DNA from: Pleurotus djamor
Taxonomy: Eukaryota > Basidiomycota > Agaricomycetes > Agaricales > Pleurotaceae
NCBI GenBank assembly: GCA_029747585.1
Contig: JAPEVF010000134.1
Span: forward strand, 1 to 64,000
Direction of reading: 5' to 3'
DNA: 64,000 nucleotides
Shown: in pieces, positions 22,277 to 32,283 of the stretch
How the letters are laid out: each line of letters opens with the position of its first letter
Position numbering within the stretch: the first letter of the stretch is position 1
The notes under the pieces: generated by a model
What the model saw: only the letters and a program-made list of their open reading frames with translations
Told to the model about the DNA's origin: nothing
Database searches by the model: none
Translations under genes and position numbers: made by a program

Positions 22277-24496
22277 ATGCCTGCGATCCGCTCTCTCCCC
22301 CCACCCCACAAAAAGCGTAAAATTACCAAGTCTGGCCCGGAAATCAAGGCCTTAGAAACAGAGTTAACCGCGGCTCTCGAAGCGAACGGATCCCTCAACT
22401 CTGTGGTCGATCTTCTAGATATTGCCCACGCGTCGCTTGAACCACAGGAAACGTCCAAGGCTATCTACGCGCTTTACAGGGTCTTCGTACTCATCATAGC
22501 TGGAGGGAAGCTCGATGTTGGTGGTGACGAAGATGCGAAAGTTGTGAAGACTTGGTTATGGGACAAACTGAATAAATTTGTGGGCCTGTTGACATGCCTA
22601 CTCAAGGACGAGGAAAAAATGCTGAGGGTAAGTTATGATATCCTTGGAGAGTTCTCTAATGATAGTGGTACTAGACATCATCGCTGCAAATACTGTTTTC
22701 GTTACTGAAGCACCTCTCGACGTCGTTGTCCAAGTCGCATCCAACGCCGCAGTTTCATATCAACCATTTCCGGAAGATCGTCGAAGGTCTATTACTGTGT
22801 CCAAAATCTCCAAGATCCCAGTCAAGAGAACTGAAGCCTAATACGCTTGAAGACGATGTTCGAGATCAGTTCGTTGATACTTGGTTGAGTGTCCATGATG
22901 ATATCAGGTGGTTCTTCCTTCGTGAGTCCGCGTACGTGCATTGTCTCTTTGAAGAGAACATCCGTCTGAATTCTCTTCTTAGGACCTTACTATCGAAGAA
23001 TCCTAAGGATGCAGTCGCATCTGAAAACCTTCTGAATATCCTATCGAAGCTTACGACCTTTCCTACTGAATCCGCCGAATTGAACTCATGGTGGATCGCT
23101 GAGCTCGGAAAGAAACCAAAAATGCCCAAGAAACGAAAGTCGCAGACTGGGTATATGGACAGCGAGGATGAAGATGAAGAAACTAAACCAAGTGAAGGAG
23201 GCGGTGACGATGAAGAGGACGATGACTGGCGCAAGTTCTTCGATGAGCCAGCCGCAGACAAAGCCGGAGAAAAGTTTAAGCAAGGCGCAGGAGCCCGACT
23301 GCACAAGTTGAACCTCCATCAGTCGCTGCACTCTCTTCCCTCGCATCGAGCGGTGTTCACAAGGGCTTGGCTGATGCTCCTACCCCGCTTGTCCGACCCC
23401 TCCAACCCTACCTCAAAAGCATTGATGATGAAAACGTTGAATGTGATGCATCGAGGTGTGCTCCCGCACCTTACCCGAGCGGTCCTGGTTATGGATTGGC
23501 TTTCAGCTTCTGTCGAACACGGTAAACTCAATACCTCTGCTTCGTTCCAGTGATTTGCTTAGCTGGTTCTTCCAGGTGGAAGCGTCGGACTCCTTGCCCT
23601 AAATGCCCTCTTCATCATGATGAGGGACTACAATCTGTGAGTTCTCCTGGTCATTTCCCCGCCCTTCTCTGAAATTAGCTTCTAGCGACTACCCGTCCTT
23701 TTATACGCGCCTATACGCCTTCCTCGATCGTGATGTCATGCACCTGAAATATCGCGCTCGATTCTTCCGCCTGCTTGACATTTTCCTGAGCTCTACGTAT
23801 GTCCTTTACTTCTGTATGGTTTCCCCCCTAACCTAACGACTGCCCCAGCCATCTTCCAGCTACCCTCCTTGCGTCATTCATCAAACGCTTAGCGAGACTA
23901 TCACTCACAGCTCCCCCCGCGGCGATTGTAATGATCATCCCATTTACCTACAACACCCTGAAAAGGCACCCTGCGCTCATGGTCATGATCCACCGCACAA
24001 GTCACGGGGATAACTCAGATGGTTCGTCTTTCGTCATCTTCCTAGGTTTCCTCCGACCAACCTTGAATTCTTCTCCAGATCCCGATCCCTACAACCCCGA
24101 CGAACCAAACCCTCTATTCTCGCAAGCGCTCTCGTCGTCTCTTTGGGAGCTCAACACACACCGAGAGCATTATCATTCTTCCGCTTCCACCCTTGCCAAA
24201 ATCTTCTCCGAGGCTTTTACGAAGCAAGCGTACTCTATGGAAGATTTCCTTGATCATACTTATGCTACCGTGAGTTCTTATTCCCTCCTGTATGGTTCCT
24301 GACCCACCTCTCTTTCTATCAGCTCTTCGACACGGAAGCTGGACGTAAAATCAAGAAGGAGCCGGCGTTATCCATGGAACTCGAGTTAGGAAAAGGTATC
24401 AATCTTTTTCCTGTTCTTCCGGCTGCAGATGGTAGCGAGGAGGTAGTTTCATCAGATATTGTTACGCAGTTGTGGTCCTTCAATATTGATGAATAG
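22277..24496 (+). CDS. NOC4: Nucleolar complex protein 4 (Noc4), 40S ribosome biogenesis
   Basis: Noc4 works with Nop14 in nucleolar maturation and export of the small ribosomal subunit. The gene starts MPAIRSLPPPHKKRKITKSG (basic, nucleolar-type) and ends VSSDIVTQLWSFNIDE, stop 24494-24496. Introns fit at 22628-22674, 23522-23575 and 23637-23685, with three more downstream. The middle carries an acidic region with a KKRK cluster (GKKPKMPKKRKSQTGYMDSEDEDEE). The conserved CBF/Noc domain follows: LNVMHRGVLPHLTRAVLVMDWL, SVGLLALNALFIMMRDYNLDYPSFY, LDRDVMHLKYRARFFRLLDIFLSS, HPALMVMIHR. A partial decayed copy lies inverted at 27970-29005. Confidence 0.92.
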
Positions 24497-24743
24497 GATT
24501 GCTGTCTGATCTGGCGGATAGTGTCTACCTTTGCCCTCAGATCGAAACGCTGGTGGTGATTCACGCTGGCTACTACAACCGTTCACAATCAAAGTAATGC
24601 CAAACACTCCTTTTACACGGCTGAACTGCATTATATACTGCGCGACAGAAAGACTTGATTTTAGCTACTAGTCACCAAGCTCCAACCCTCACCAGTCCGT
24701 GTCGGAAATATGAGGCCTGATTTGCGCCTGAAAAGCGAGGAGA

Positions 24744-25200
24744 CTAACCGCTACGTTCTATACTACTGACTACGTGGCAGCCCAGAATCCAGACACGAAA
24801 CACGAAAACTCTCCCCGAAAGGATTGTCCAAGCGTCCATGACCTTAACCTGGTCGCCGGTTACTGAAAGGCCCCCACCTGAATCCACAACGATATCATCG
24901 CCGCCAGCTAGCAGGAAGCCGTACAGTCTTCCCGGGCTGGTTCTTGACGGCGAATGATCTCGGGGACCCTGTAAGTGCGGGCACAATCTGTCGGGAAACC
25001 ACAGCTAATGGAAGAGTGATGGTCAATAAGTCAAGTTCAGTGAAATGAGAAGAAATGGTACTTACACTCAACAGAGGAGTGGGGATTGAAGCACGTCGAC
25101 CCGCCTGGTTTTATAGCACGAACACCGCCTGTCTGTGTTGTCGATCATCAAGTAATTGCGGCACTGCCACTGAGCGCGTACGCGTTGTGATGGTTTGTTT
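24744..25200 (-). ncRNA. Structured-RNA element B
   Basis: Minus-strand copy. TATAAAA is at 25115-25109. The short exon ends with CACTC...GAGT against donor GTAAGT (donor G at 25065). The intron is 25065-25005 with a TTAG-type acceptor, and the body is 25004 to about 24775. The first helix pairs GAGATCATTCGCCG (24961-24948) with CGGCGATGATATC (24903-24891). CAAGAACCAGC lies inside it, then CCTTTCAGTAACC-like sequence and CCTTTCGGGGAGAG. Transcription is inferred. It is divergent from X2, with about 390 bp between them. Confidence 0.6.
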
Positions 25201-25508
25201 GCCCGACGCGCCACCTCTCTTCCTACTAACGTCCGTGATGAACTTCTTCGCTGCTTGGTATCACTCTGCTCTACTCGCTATGCTCTTTGCCGAATTGCTT
25301 CTCCTCTCTGTCTGAGATGCTGAATGTCTCTTCAATTGAGATACAATGCTGAGCTCGTTGGTGGTGAATCTGTGACCGTCTTCGTGTCTGTCTTTCTTGC
25401 TCAAGTCTTGCTGGTGTGGCACCAATAGGGACTAAACAGGGGAATAGGAGACTATAAAACCTCCCGCTCTGGCTGCCTTCACATCTTGGATCTTTACCTC
25501 ACGCCATC

Positions 25509-26627
25509 ATGGTGACCTCCGACCAAGGACCCTCCAGCCAGCATCACACTGACATCAGAAAAATCCACTACCCGCGGGTTGTCTGGACCTGCGCTACGGC
25601 CATCCAACGTCTCTCGCCCTCCTTCGTTNGCCTCTCTGCGCCCAGAGATCGACTTTGCTTTGGGCGGCGAGCACAAATTCGTCTTCAGTCATCCTCGCGC
25701 AATTCTCAACATGGATCCTCTGTGGTCGCAGCGTGCATGGCGAATTTTCTCAGCGGCAATGGTACGTGCATTTGGGCACGCCTATGGGCACAACAACTTC
25801 CACAAGGATCCCCGGTTCAAAGTTTGTCTTCGTGTTCCTCCCTTTCCCCCCGCCAGCTCACCCTACATCTAGTTGATTGAATATGCGCTCTCCCGCAGTT
25901 CAATTCGCTCAAAACTCTTCGGGCTTTTCACGGACAAGATCAAGTATGTTTATGACGCCAGACTTCAGACAAGTCTCGTTTGAAAAGCAGTCGGCATCCA
26001 TGATCCAGACATCAACGAACATCACCATGCGGATGCCTTCATGGCATTTCTGGCCTGCTCGCACCAGCAGTCTCCTTCAGGAACGCATTTCTGGCTGGTT
26101 CGCTTACTGTATCCCATCATCGACCACGTCTGTGAGACAAATCTTGATTTATGTCGCTTGTGCGTTGCTTCGTTTTTTTCCACCCTGTGCCCGCCCAATA
26201 CTAATACAACTATATTGCCTGTAGGTTCACCAAAGAAGTTCCCTTGCGCGCTCTTAACCGCCACTACGCCGCTCCTGGAGATCCAAACTACGAACTATAC
26301 TGCCCGCCGACCTACGCCCTTGATATACCCCGTCTTCTCAGCTCGCCGTCTCTCCGCTGGGCCCTTGACATGCCTGGTCCTCTTGTCACCATGAACAAAG
26401 ATCTGCTCCAGGTTCAGGCTTCCGCTTCTCTACCCATGGTCGCGCACGGACTCGGACGTCGTGCTATGGCTTCCTTCATTCCCCACCCGCCATTTGGNCC
26501 CACCGAAGAAAGGGTATTGAAGCGTAAGCGAGGCGATGGTGGGGGACATGCTGGCCAAGCCTCGCCTCCAGCCACTCTTGACGGATCATCACAACCACCT
26601 AGTAGAAAGCGTCGACGTGAGGCGTGA
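25509..26627 (+). pseudogene. Orphan protein X2 (family X), interrupted by an in-frame stop
   Basis: Paralog of X1 and X3 with the same three-exon plan. Exon 1 starts at the ATG at 25509 and, if the N at 25629 is skipped, reads SLRPEIDFALGGEHKFVFSHP and ILNMDPLWSQRAWR, matching X1. Exon 2 starts after a TCTAG acceptor (LIEYALSRSSIRSKLFGLF) and ends near NLDLCR. Exon 3 begins FTKEVPLRALNRHYAAPGDPN and ends in a basic tail VLKRKRGDGGG...SRKRRREA. A TGA at 25981-25983 interrupts exon 2 upstream of HHADAFMAFLACS, and I found no intron that removes it cleanly. So it is either a recent pseudogene or a sequence error. Function unknown. Confidence 0.65.
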
Positions 26628-27119
26628 CGGATGACGAGCGTTAGCGCCTGGGCACATCCTTGACTCTTCATTGAAGGCCTAGGGTGGATGCTGCTCTGGG
26701 TTCGGACTTTCTCTCAGCTCTCTCTGTATATCTACGCTTCGTCTGTTTCCTGCTGCTCTTGTATATTGTCTCGATTTGTACTTGCTCGTATTTTTTCTAC
26801 GTCTCCCGCATATCTTCTCTGTAGCCCTTTGGATGTATTGTATCACTTCATGTCGTTTTGTACCTCTATTATGTACGATCGTTGTATCGCCATTGATTCT
26901 CGATATGTATTATACGCAATTCTGTCTCACTCGAATCTAGTCAAGTTCCACCCCGATGCAAGCACTGATAGATTGCATATAAAAGCTGGAGGAGGTCTGT
27001 GCTCGGGCCAGGAGAAGGGCGTGTGTGAGTGTCGCTACGAGGAGGTCGGAACCAAGTTGATAACAAGGGACACGCCCGCCCCTGAATATGAATCCCTGAT
27101 ACCCCTAACACGCCAAGCA
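26628..27119. other. X2 3' flank and upstream region of element C
   Basis: T/C-rich 3' flank followed by a second TATAAAA at about 26980 with no recognisable element behind it. No gene seen. Confidence 0.35.
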
Positions 27120-27540
27120 AGGCCACACAACGCGTCTGCAGGTGGCGGTGCCGCAATTGCTTCGTGATGATTAGTCACAACACGAAAAAGCGGTGCTTGC
27201 ACTATAAAACCAGGCGAGTCCATGACTGGATTCCTCACTCCTCTGTGTTGAGTGTAAGTACCATTTGCTTTCATTGCACCGAACTGGACTTGCTGACTCT
27301 TCCATTAGCTGTGGTTTCCCAACAGATTGTGCCCGCACTTACAGGGTCCCCGAGATCATTCGCCGTCAAGAACCAGCCCGGGAAGACTGTACGGCTTCCT
27401 GCTAGCTGGCGGTGAGGATATCGTTGTGGATTCAGGTGGGGGCCTTTCAGTAACCGGCGACCAGGTTAAGGTCATGGACGCTTGGACATTCCTTTCGGGG
27501 AGAGTTTCTGTGTTTCGTGTCTGGATTCTGGGATAGCCAT
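27120..27540 (+). ncRNA. Structured-RNA element C
   Basis: ACAACGCGTC box at about 27127. TATAAAA at 27203-27209. Exon 1 is about 27229-27253, ending GAGT next to GTAAGT. The intron is 27254-27308, with branch-like CTGAC and acceptor TTAG. The body is 27309 to about 27535 and nearly identical to element B. The closing helix is weaker than in B, because the 5' strand keeps ATCAT while the 3' strand reads AGGAT. Together with B it forms an inverted pair around X2. Confidence 0.6.
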
Positions 27541-27689
27541 GGGCAGCGGGGCAGATGGGATGAAATGGTAAGTCTGCGGTTTATTCTGGGGACGAGCGCG
27601 TGTGCTGATATCTTTTGCACGCGCGATGACGAGGCTTGGGGACGGCCCCAACCTGGGAGTTTACGGGTAGTTAGCGAGTCTTGCAGTCG

Positions 27690-27960
27690 TGTAGTGATCC
27701 GTAGATAGATGGTTGGTTGCGATTGAGTCTTTGTATTGTCGAATCGCGTAGTAGCAACTGTAAGAATACGTTTCTGTACATTTTATCCAACTTTTGAGAC
27801 GCAAGAAGATCGGGTAGAACAGGGGACCCACATGAACGTAATGGAGGGGAAGAAACCCCACTGACGCTTTCACGGCTATTTAAAGTGCGAACCAAGCCGC
27901 TTATCCATACCCACCTGGTCGGAAACATTTGCGGCAGCCTATGGTCATCATTTGAAGCAT
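27690..27960 (+). repeat. Downstream tail repeat of element C (paralogous to 29540-29830)
   Basis: Moderately similar to the tail after element D. Shared stretches include a TTGAATCG/TTGTCGAATCG region, GATCGGGTAGAAC or AATCGGGTAGGGA, CACATGAACG-AATGG, GAAGAAACCCC, and GGCGGCAGCCT-TGGTCATCAT. It suggests the element copies extend well beyond the structured body. Confidence 0.55.
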
Positions 27961-27969
27961 CACAGAGCA

Positions 27970-29005
27970 TTCCACGGATAATGCCGGTTCCTTCTTCATT
28001 TTACGTCCAGCTTCCGTATTGAAGAGCTGATAGAAAGAGAGGCGGGTCAGGAGCCATACAGGAAGGGGTAAAGGCGAAGGCGAGGGAATAAGAACTCGGA
28101 AATCTTCCATAGAGTACGCTTGTTTCGTAAAAGCCTTGGGGAGAAGATTTTGGCCAGGGTGGAAGCGGAAGAATGATAATGCTCTCGATGTGTTGAATTC
28201 CCAAAGAGTTGACGAGAGCGTTTGCGGGAATAGAGGGTTTGGTTCGTCGGGATCGTAGGGTAGGAGGCAAGCTGGGAAGGTAATAAGAGACGAACCATCT
28301 GGATTATCACCGTGACTTGTACGATGGATCATGATCATGAGGGCAGGGTGCCTTTTGAGGGTGTTGTAGATGCATCACGTTCAACGTTCACGTCATCAAT
28401 GCCTTTGAGGTAGGGTTGGTAGAAGAATCAACCATGCTCTTGTAAACACCGCTCGATGCCAAGGAAAAGAATGCAGCGACTGATGGAGGTTCAACGTTCA
28501 GCTTGTACAGTCGTGCTCCCGCGTCTCACGTTGTCTACGGCTGGCTCATCGAGGAACTTGCGCCAGTCATCGTCCTATTCATCGCCGCCGCCTCCTTCAC
28601 TTGGTTTAGTTTCTTCTTCATCCTCGCTGTATATATGGCCGGCCTGCGACTTTCGTTTCTTGAGCATTTTTGGTGTCTTTCCGAACTCAACGATCCACCA
28701 TGAATTCAACTCGGTTGATTCGGTAGGAAAAGTGACTGGCTTCGATAGTATGCTTAAGGTTTTCCGATGCCTCTACGTCCTTCGAATTCTTGGATAGAGA
28801 GGTACTGAGAAGGTAAGTAATTCAGACAGATGTTGCCTTCGGAGAGACAATGCACGAACGCGGACTCACGGAGGAACCAGACACCATCATGGACACTGAG
28901 CCAAGTATCGACGAACCAAGGTCGTACATCGCCCTCGAGCGAATGAGGCTTCACGTCTCTTGACTGTGATCTTGGAGATTCTGGGCACAGCAAGCGCGTG
29001 TCACG
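27970..29005 (-). pseudogene. Decayed partial copy of NOC4
   Basis: Minus-strand copy of NOC4 exon 2 to the last exon. It starts LLCPESPRSQSRDVKP and VDTWLSVHDGVWFLRESAFVHCL, and ends MIMIHRTSHGDNPD, YDPDEPNPLFPQTLSS and FNTEAGRKMKKEPALS. An internal deletion joins the equivalent of 23455 directly to 23946, with frameshifts and stops on both sides. Introns of the parent are still present, so it arose by DNA duplication, not retrocopying. Confidence 0.85.
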
Positions 29006-29049
29006 ACAGAGTTTCTTCACAGCCAAGCCCCTGGCAACTCCTGAGTAAG

Positions 29050-29440
29050 GGATGAATAAACCATAACAACACGCACGCGAGCGGCAGTGCAGCATTTTGC
29101 CCTGGTCAACAACACCTCACAGTGGGGTGGGGTGCGCCCTATAAAACTGCAAGTCGATAGAGACGATTCCTCACTCTTCTGAGTGTGAGTACTTTTCTAT
29201 CTGCCCTATTTCAGCAAACTTGATACTGACATGGCGAGTAGCTTACAGAACGCTACCGCTTCCGCAGCCGTCTTGGTCCCGCCTCGATATCCTTGCTCTC
29301 AAGACCCAACGATGTTGGATGCGAGGATATCGACAACAGATGAATTGATGGGGCCTCTCTGTAATCTGCATGCCATGGCACCCGGACGATCCCTTTGGGG
29401 AGAGTTTCTGTGTTTTGTGGCTGCCACCTGGCCAGCAAGC
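29050..29440 (+). ncRNA. Structured-RNA element D
   Basis: TATAAAA at 29141-29147. Exon 1 starts at about 29166 and runs to 29184, with hairpin CACTC-TTCT-GAGTG straddling the donor. The intron is 29185-29241 with a CTGAC branch-like site. Exon 2 starts CTTACAG at 29242. Closing helix CGATATCCTTGC (29285-29296) pairs with GCGAGGATATCG (29321-29332), with inner hairpin CCAAC-GAT-GTTGG and CAAGACCC. The small hairpin CCCTTTGGGG is followed by GAGTTTCTGTGTTTTGTG. Confidence 0.62.
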
Positions 29441-29880
29441 AAGACCGTCAACGAAGGCAAGTCCAGTCTGAGCGCCGAGCACTCGTGCCTGGCAGATAGA
29501 GCAGACGGCAGTAGGACCAAGTGCGTCGAACCGAGGTAGTCACATAAATAGTTCGTTGGAATTCAATTCTTGAATCGTTATATTGCACGGAAGCGACTGT
29601 AGAGTAAAAATACATTTCTAGATGTTCATTCAACTCTCTGTGAGGCTTGTAAATCGGGTAGGGAACTCACATGAACGAAATGGGGGTGAAGAAACCCCGC
29701 CCCCCCCTTCCACGTTTGGTGGAGGTTGAAGCTGCGAGCCAAACCGCTGTCCTTAGTTTATACCTTGGCGGACGTGTTGGCGGCAGCCTGTAGTCATCAT
29801 CTAAGGGGGAAAAAGCTAGTCTTCCTGGAATACTGACCACTTCCTGAATTAAAGATGAAGTCAGAACCGACTCAGGGAAC
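29441..29880 (+). repeat. Downstream tail of element D
   Basis: Non-coding tail partly similar to the tail of element C at 27690-27960. It contains a run of C at about 29700-29708 and a short AT-rich stretch at 29560-29620. Confidence 0.45.
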
Positions 29881-29983
29881 CGAGTGAAACGATGGAAAAT
29901 ACTTACGAAGAACTCCGTCTCGACTACCTGCCTCACCAATGCCCATCTCAGTTTCCATCTTATAGCGACCTCGACTGGTCTCC

Positions 29984-30560
29984 CATCAAGACTCATTCCA
30001 TTGCCTGTGTTCCATCTTCACGACGATCAAGGCAACTCATCTCAAGCAAGACGGTCCAAGCTACCAGAGTCGTCGCCCGGAAAACCCAAATAGCGCTTTG
30101 GTAAGAACTAGCTGGCTGGCCGAAAAACGCGAGGGGAAGCTTGTCGTTCGTATTGGTAGAAAGTGTGACCGTGATCTGAGACAATTGGCCAAGTCGTTCA
30201 TAGTGGACTTGGACTTCGTGTAGATGATTGACAACCTCTAATTCCGGGGGGACGAGGTTGTCGCGTTAATAGCGCCTTTGACAAGTGGTCGACTTTTAAT
30301 CCTCCTTGCTTCCCATCAAGACTCGTTCCATTGCCCGTGTTCCCTCCTCGCGACGATCAAGGAGGCAACTCATCTCAAGCAACGAGTCGTCGCCCGGAAA
30401 ACCCAAATCGCTCCTTGTTAAGAACAAGGTGGCCGGCCGAAAATCACGAAAGGAAGCTTGGCGTTCGCATAGGTAGAGGATTTGACCGTTTTCTGGGACG
30501 GATGGCCAAGTCGTGCGTATTGTCGTCCTGCAGGGTAATGGACTTGGAATTCGTGACAAT
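29984..30560. repeat. Two-copy direct repeat of unknown origin
   Basis: About 29984-30220 is repeated at 30308-30555. Shared landmarks are CCATCAAGACTC, ACGACGATCAAGG, GTCGTCGCCCGGAAAACCC, GGCCAAGTCGT and GTGGACTTGG/ATGGACTTGG. Both copies contain stops in all frames I checked, so this looks like a duplicated gene relic or non-coding repeat. Confidence 0.55.
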
Positions 30561-32283
30561 GGAAGGCTGGGAAGACAAGGCATTCCTACCCTTGGCACCT
30601 TCGTATATTGTGATAAAGCTGGCTTCAACAATGTGGAATATTGTGTATGGTGGTGACGTATTTCGTCACGGACGAACATCCTCACAAGGGCTCGCTATTC
30701 ACGATGGGCATCCTTCAGTACCCTCACACTAACTTGACTACTCCCGATGGCAAGGTCATTAGAAAGTGTGATAGAGGGAGAACGGCATCACTCACGCGAT
30801 GGATTTGCATGAGAGCCTTTCCTTCAGAGTTGAACGTTGAGATTTGAGGGGGCGTTCTGTTCGTGACGTGTTATGACGAGGCTTGTCATCGAATCTACTG
30901 ACAGATTGGCCTTGGAAAGGGCTTAGGGAGAGATGTTGGTGTCAAGGGACGTTGCCCCACAGAAGGGAATTCTGGTATACGGGATGATCGTTGGGATTGT
31001 TTTGTTCAAGGAAGGAGTTGGGCTGTTAGATAGCTAGTCCACAAAAGTCAGCGAAACAGATGGTTCAGGAGAAATTGAAGAGCCATACGTATAGTTCTGG
31101 GCGGAACCAAGCTTGGGATAGCAGAGTTACGGCCGATGAACTCATACTACAGACGCGTGAAAACCGTTGAAACCAGCATTGGAGGCCCTTATTACGACGA
31201 GCAGCATCTCGAGTACAAGCAAGGAGGCCAAGACTTTCTAGAAGAAAAAAAGGTAAGTGAACGAACAGCTTGGATGAGGGTAAGAGGGCGCACCTTGCCA
31301 AAGTTGCCTTGAAGCTTAATCGATGATCAACAGAGCCCGTTTGATAGCATTCGTGGTTTTCTCTCCATCTTGGTCTGTGGCTAGCTCAAAGAGCGTGCAA
31401 CAATTGTCGTGAACCCCATTGACGCTGCTTGTTCGTCCTCGCCATCCACATATACTCCAATACTTTTATGTCTTTGGCATCCAGTTGAGGTTGACGTTGA
31501 CGTTGAGGACTAGCCACACGTTCAAGTCGCCAGTTTCAAAGGAAGACGAATCATTATGAGATAGAATTGAGCGCGTATGCTGAATTCTAGAGAAAGACAC
31601 ATCATTGTCTCTGACCTTGATGTCGTCGTAAAGCAAGCGAAGGTATCATTTAGCGCCCGAGCGCTTGGGACACGACGCCTCCAATGCTTTGCTAATGCTT
31701 GAAGTCCTTGAAGTTGACTCCACCGAGCAGAAAGCACAAGAAAAAGCGGGATAAGGAGTCCAAGGAAACCTCATTGCGCGTCATCAACGATGCTCCTGAC
31801 GATCAGGACATGTGGGTAGAAAAGAACATCGACATGCGCGTACAATGCGCGTAAGTACTTACTACGCCCTTCCCCTCTTTTTGTACCTTCTCCTTCGATC
31901 GTCGTACCTATTAGGCTTCGTTCTCGTGCTACCTGTCTTCATAAAGCCTTGCACTTTCCACATCCCGTCTTACATGGCTGTCTCGTAAGGTAAGTAGATT
32001 ATTTGACCCCCTCATTTCGTAGCTTCCGGAGTCCCAACCCCTACAATTCACCGCTTGACCCTGATGCCGTAAGTTCACCCTTTCCTCAGAGTTACCTAGC
32101 CTTAAAAAATTGAAAGATTATCATTTTCACTCAATTTTCACTACCTTTTTGGTGGTCCGTCGAGGAATTCAATTCCATTCATCGCCCCATGCGGCACAGC
32201 ATTCTAATATCCTTGAGGAACACCAAGGCTAATGCGATTGCTTTGCACACACGGTAATAACGTACCCTCCATATAATCTGGGT
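30561..32283. other. Accessory region with decayed fragments
   Basis: No intact gene recognised. It contains a fragment (31660-31850) repeated at 34125-34300. The rest gives no recognisable protein. Confidence 0.4.
31660..31850 (+). repeat. Gene-fragment repeat, copy 1
   Basis: About 190 bp nearly identical to 34125-34300, with small indels. In one frame it reads HKKKRDK-like basic residues, then SLRVINDAPDDQDMWVEKN. It looks like a piece of a nuclear, lysine-rich protein gene captured twice. Confidence 0.6.

Noticed and set aside
27327..27536. A short open frame in elements B and C (MCPHLQG start, about 70-80 codons) as a small protein gene
   Set aside because: The frame is not kept across D, E, H and I. 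The spliced first exon has no ATG. Between D and E the changes I read (N/S, A/T, V/I, P/L, I/V) are nearly all amino-acid changing. Pairing is conserved better than any frame.
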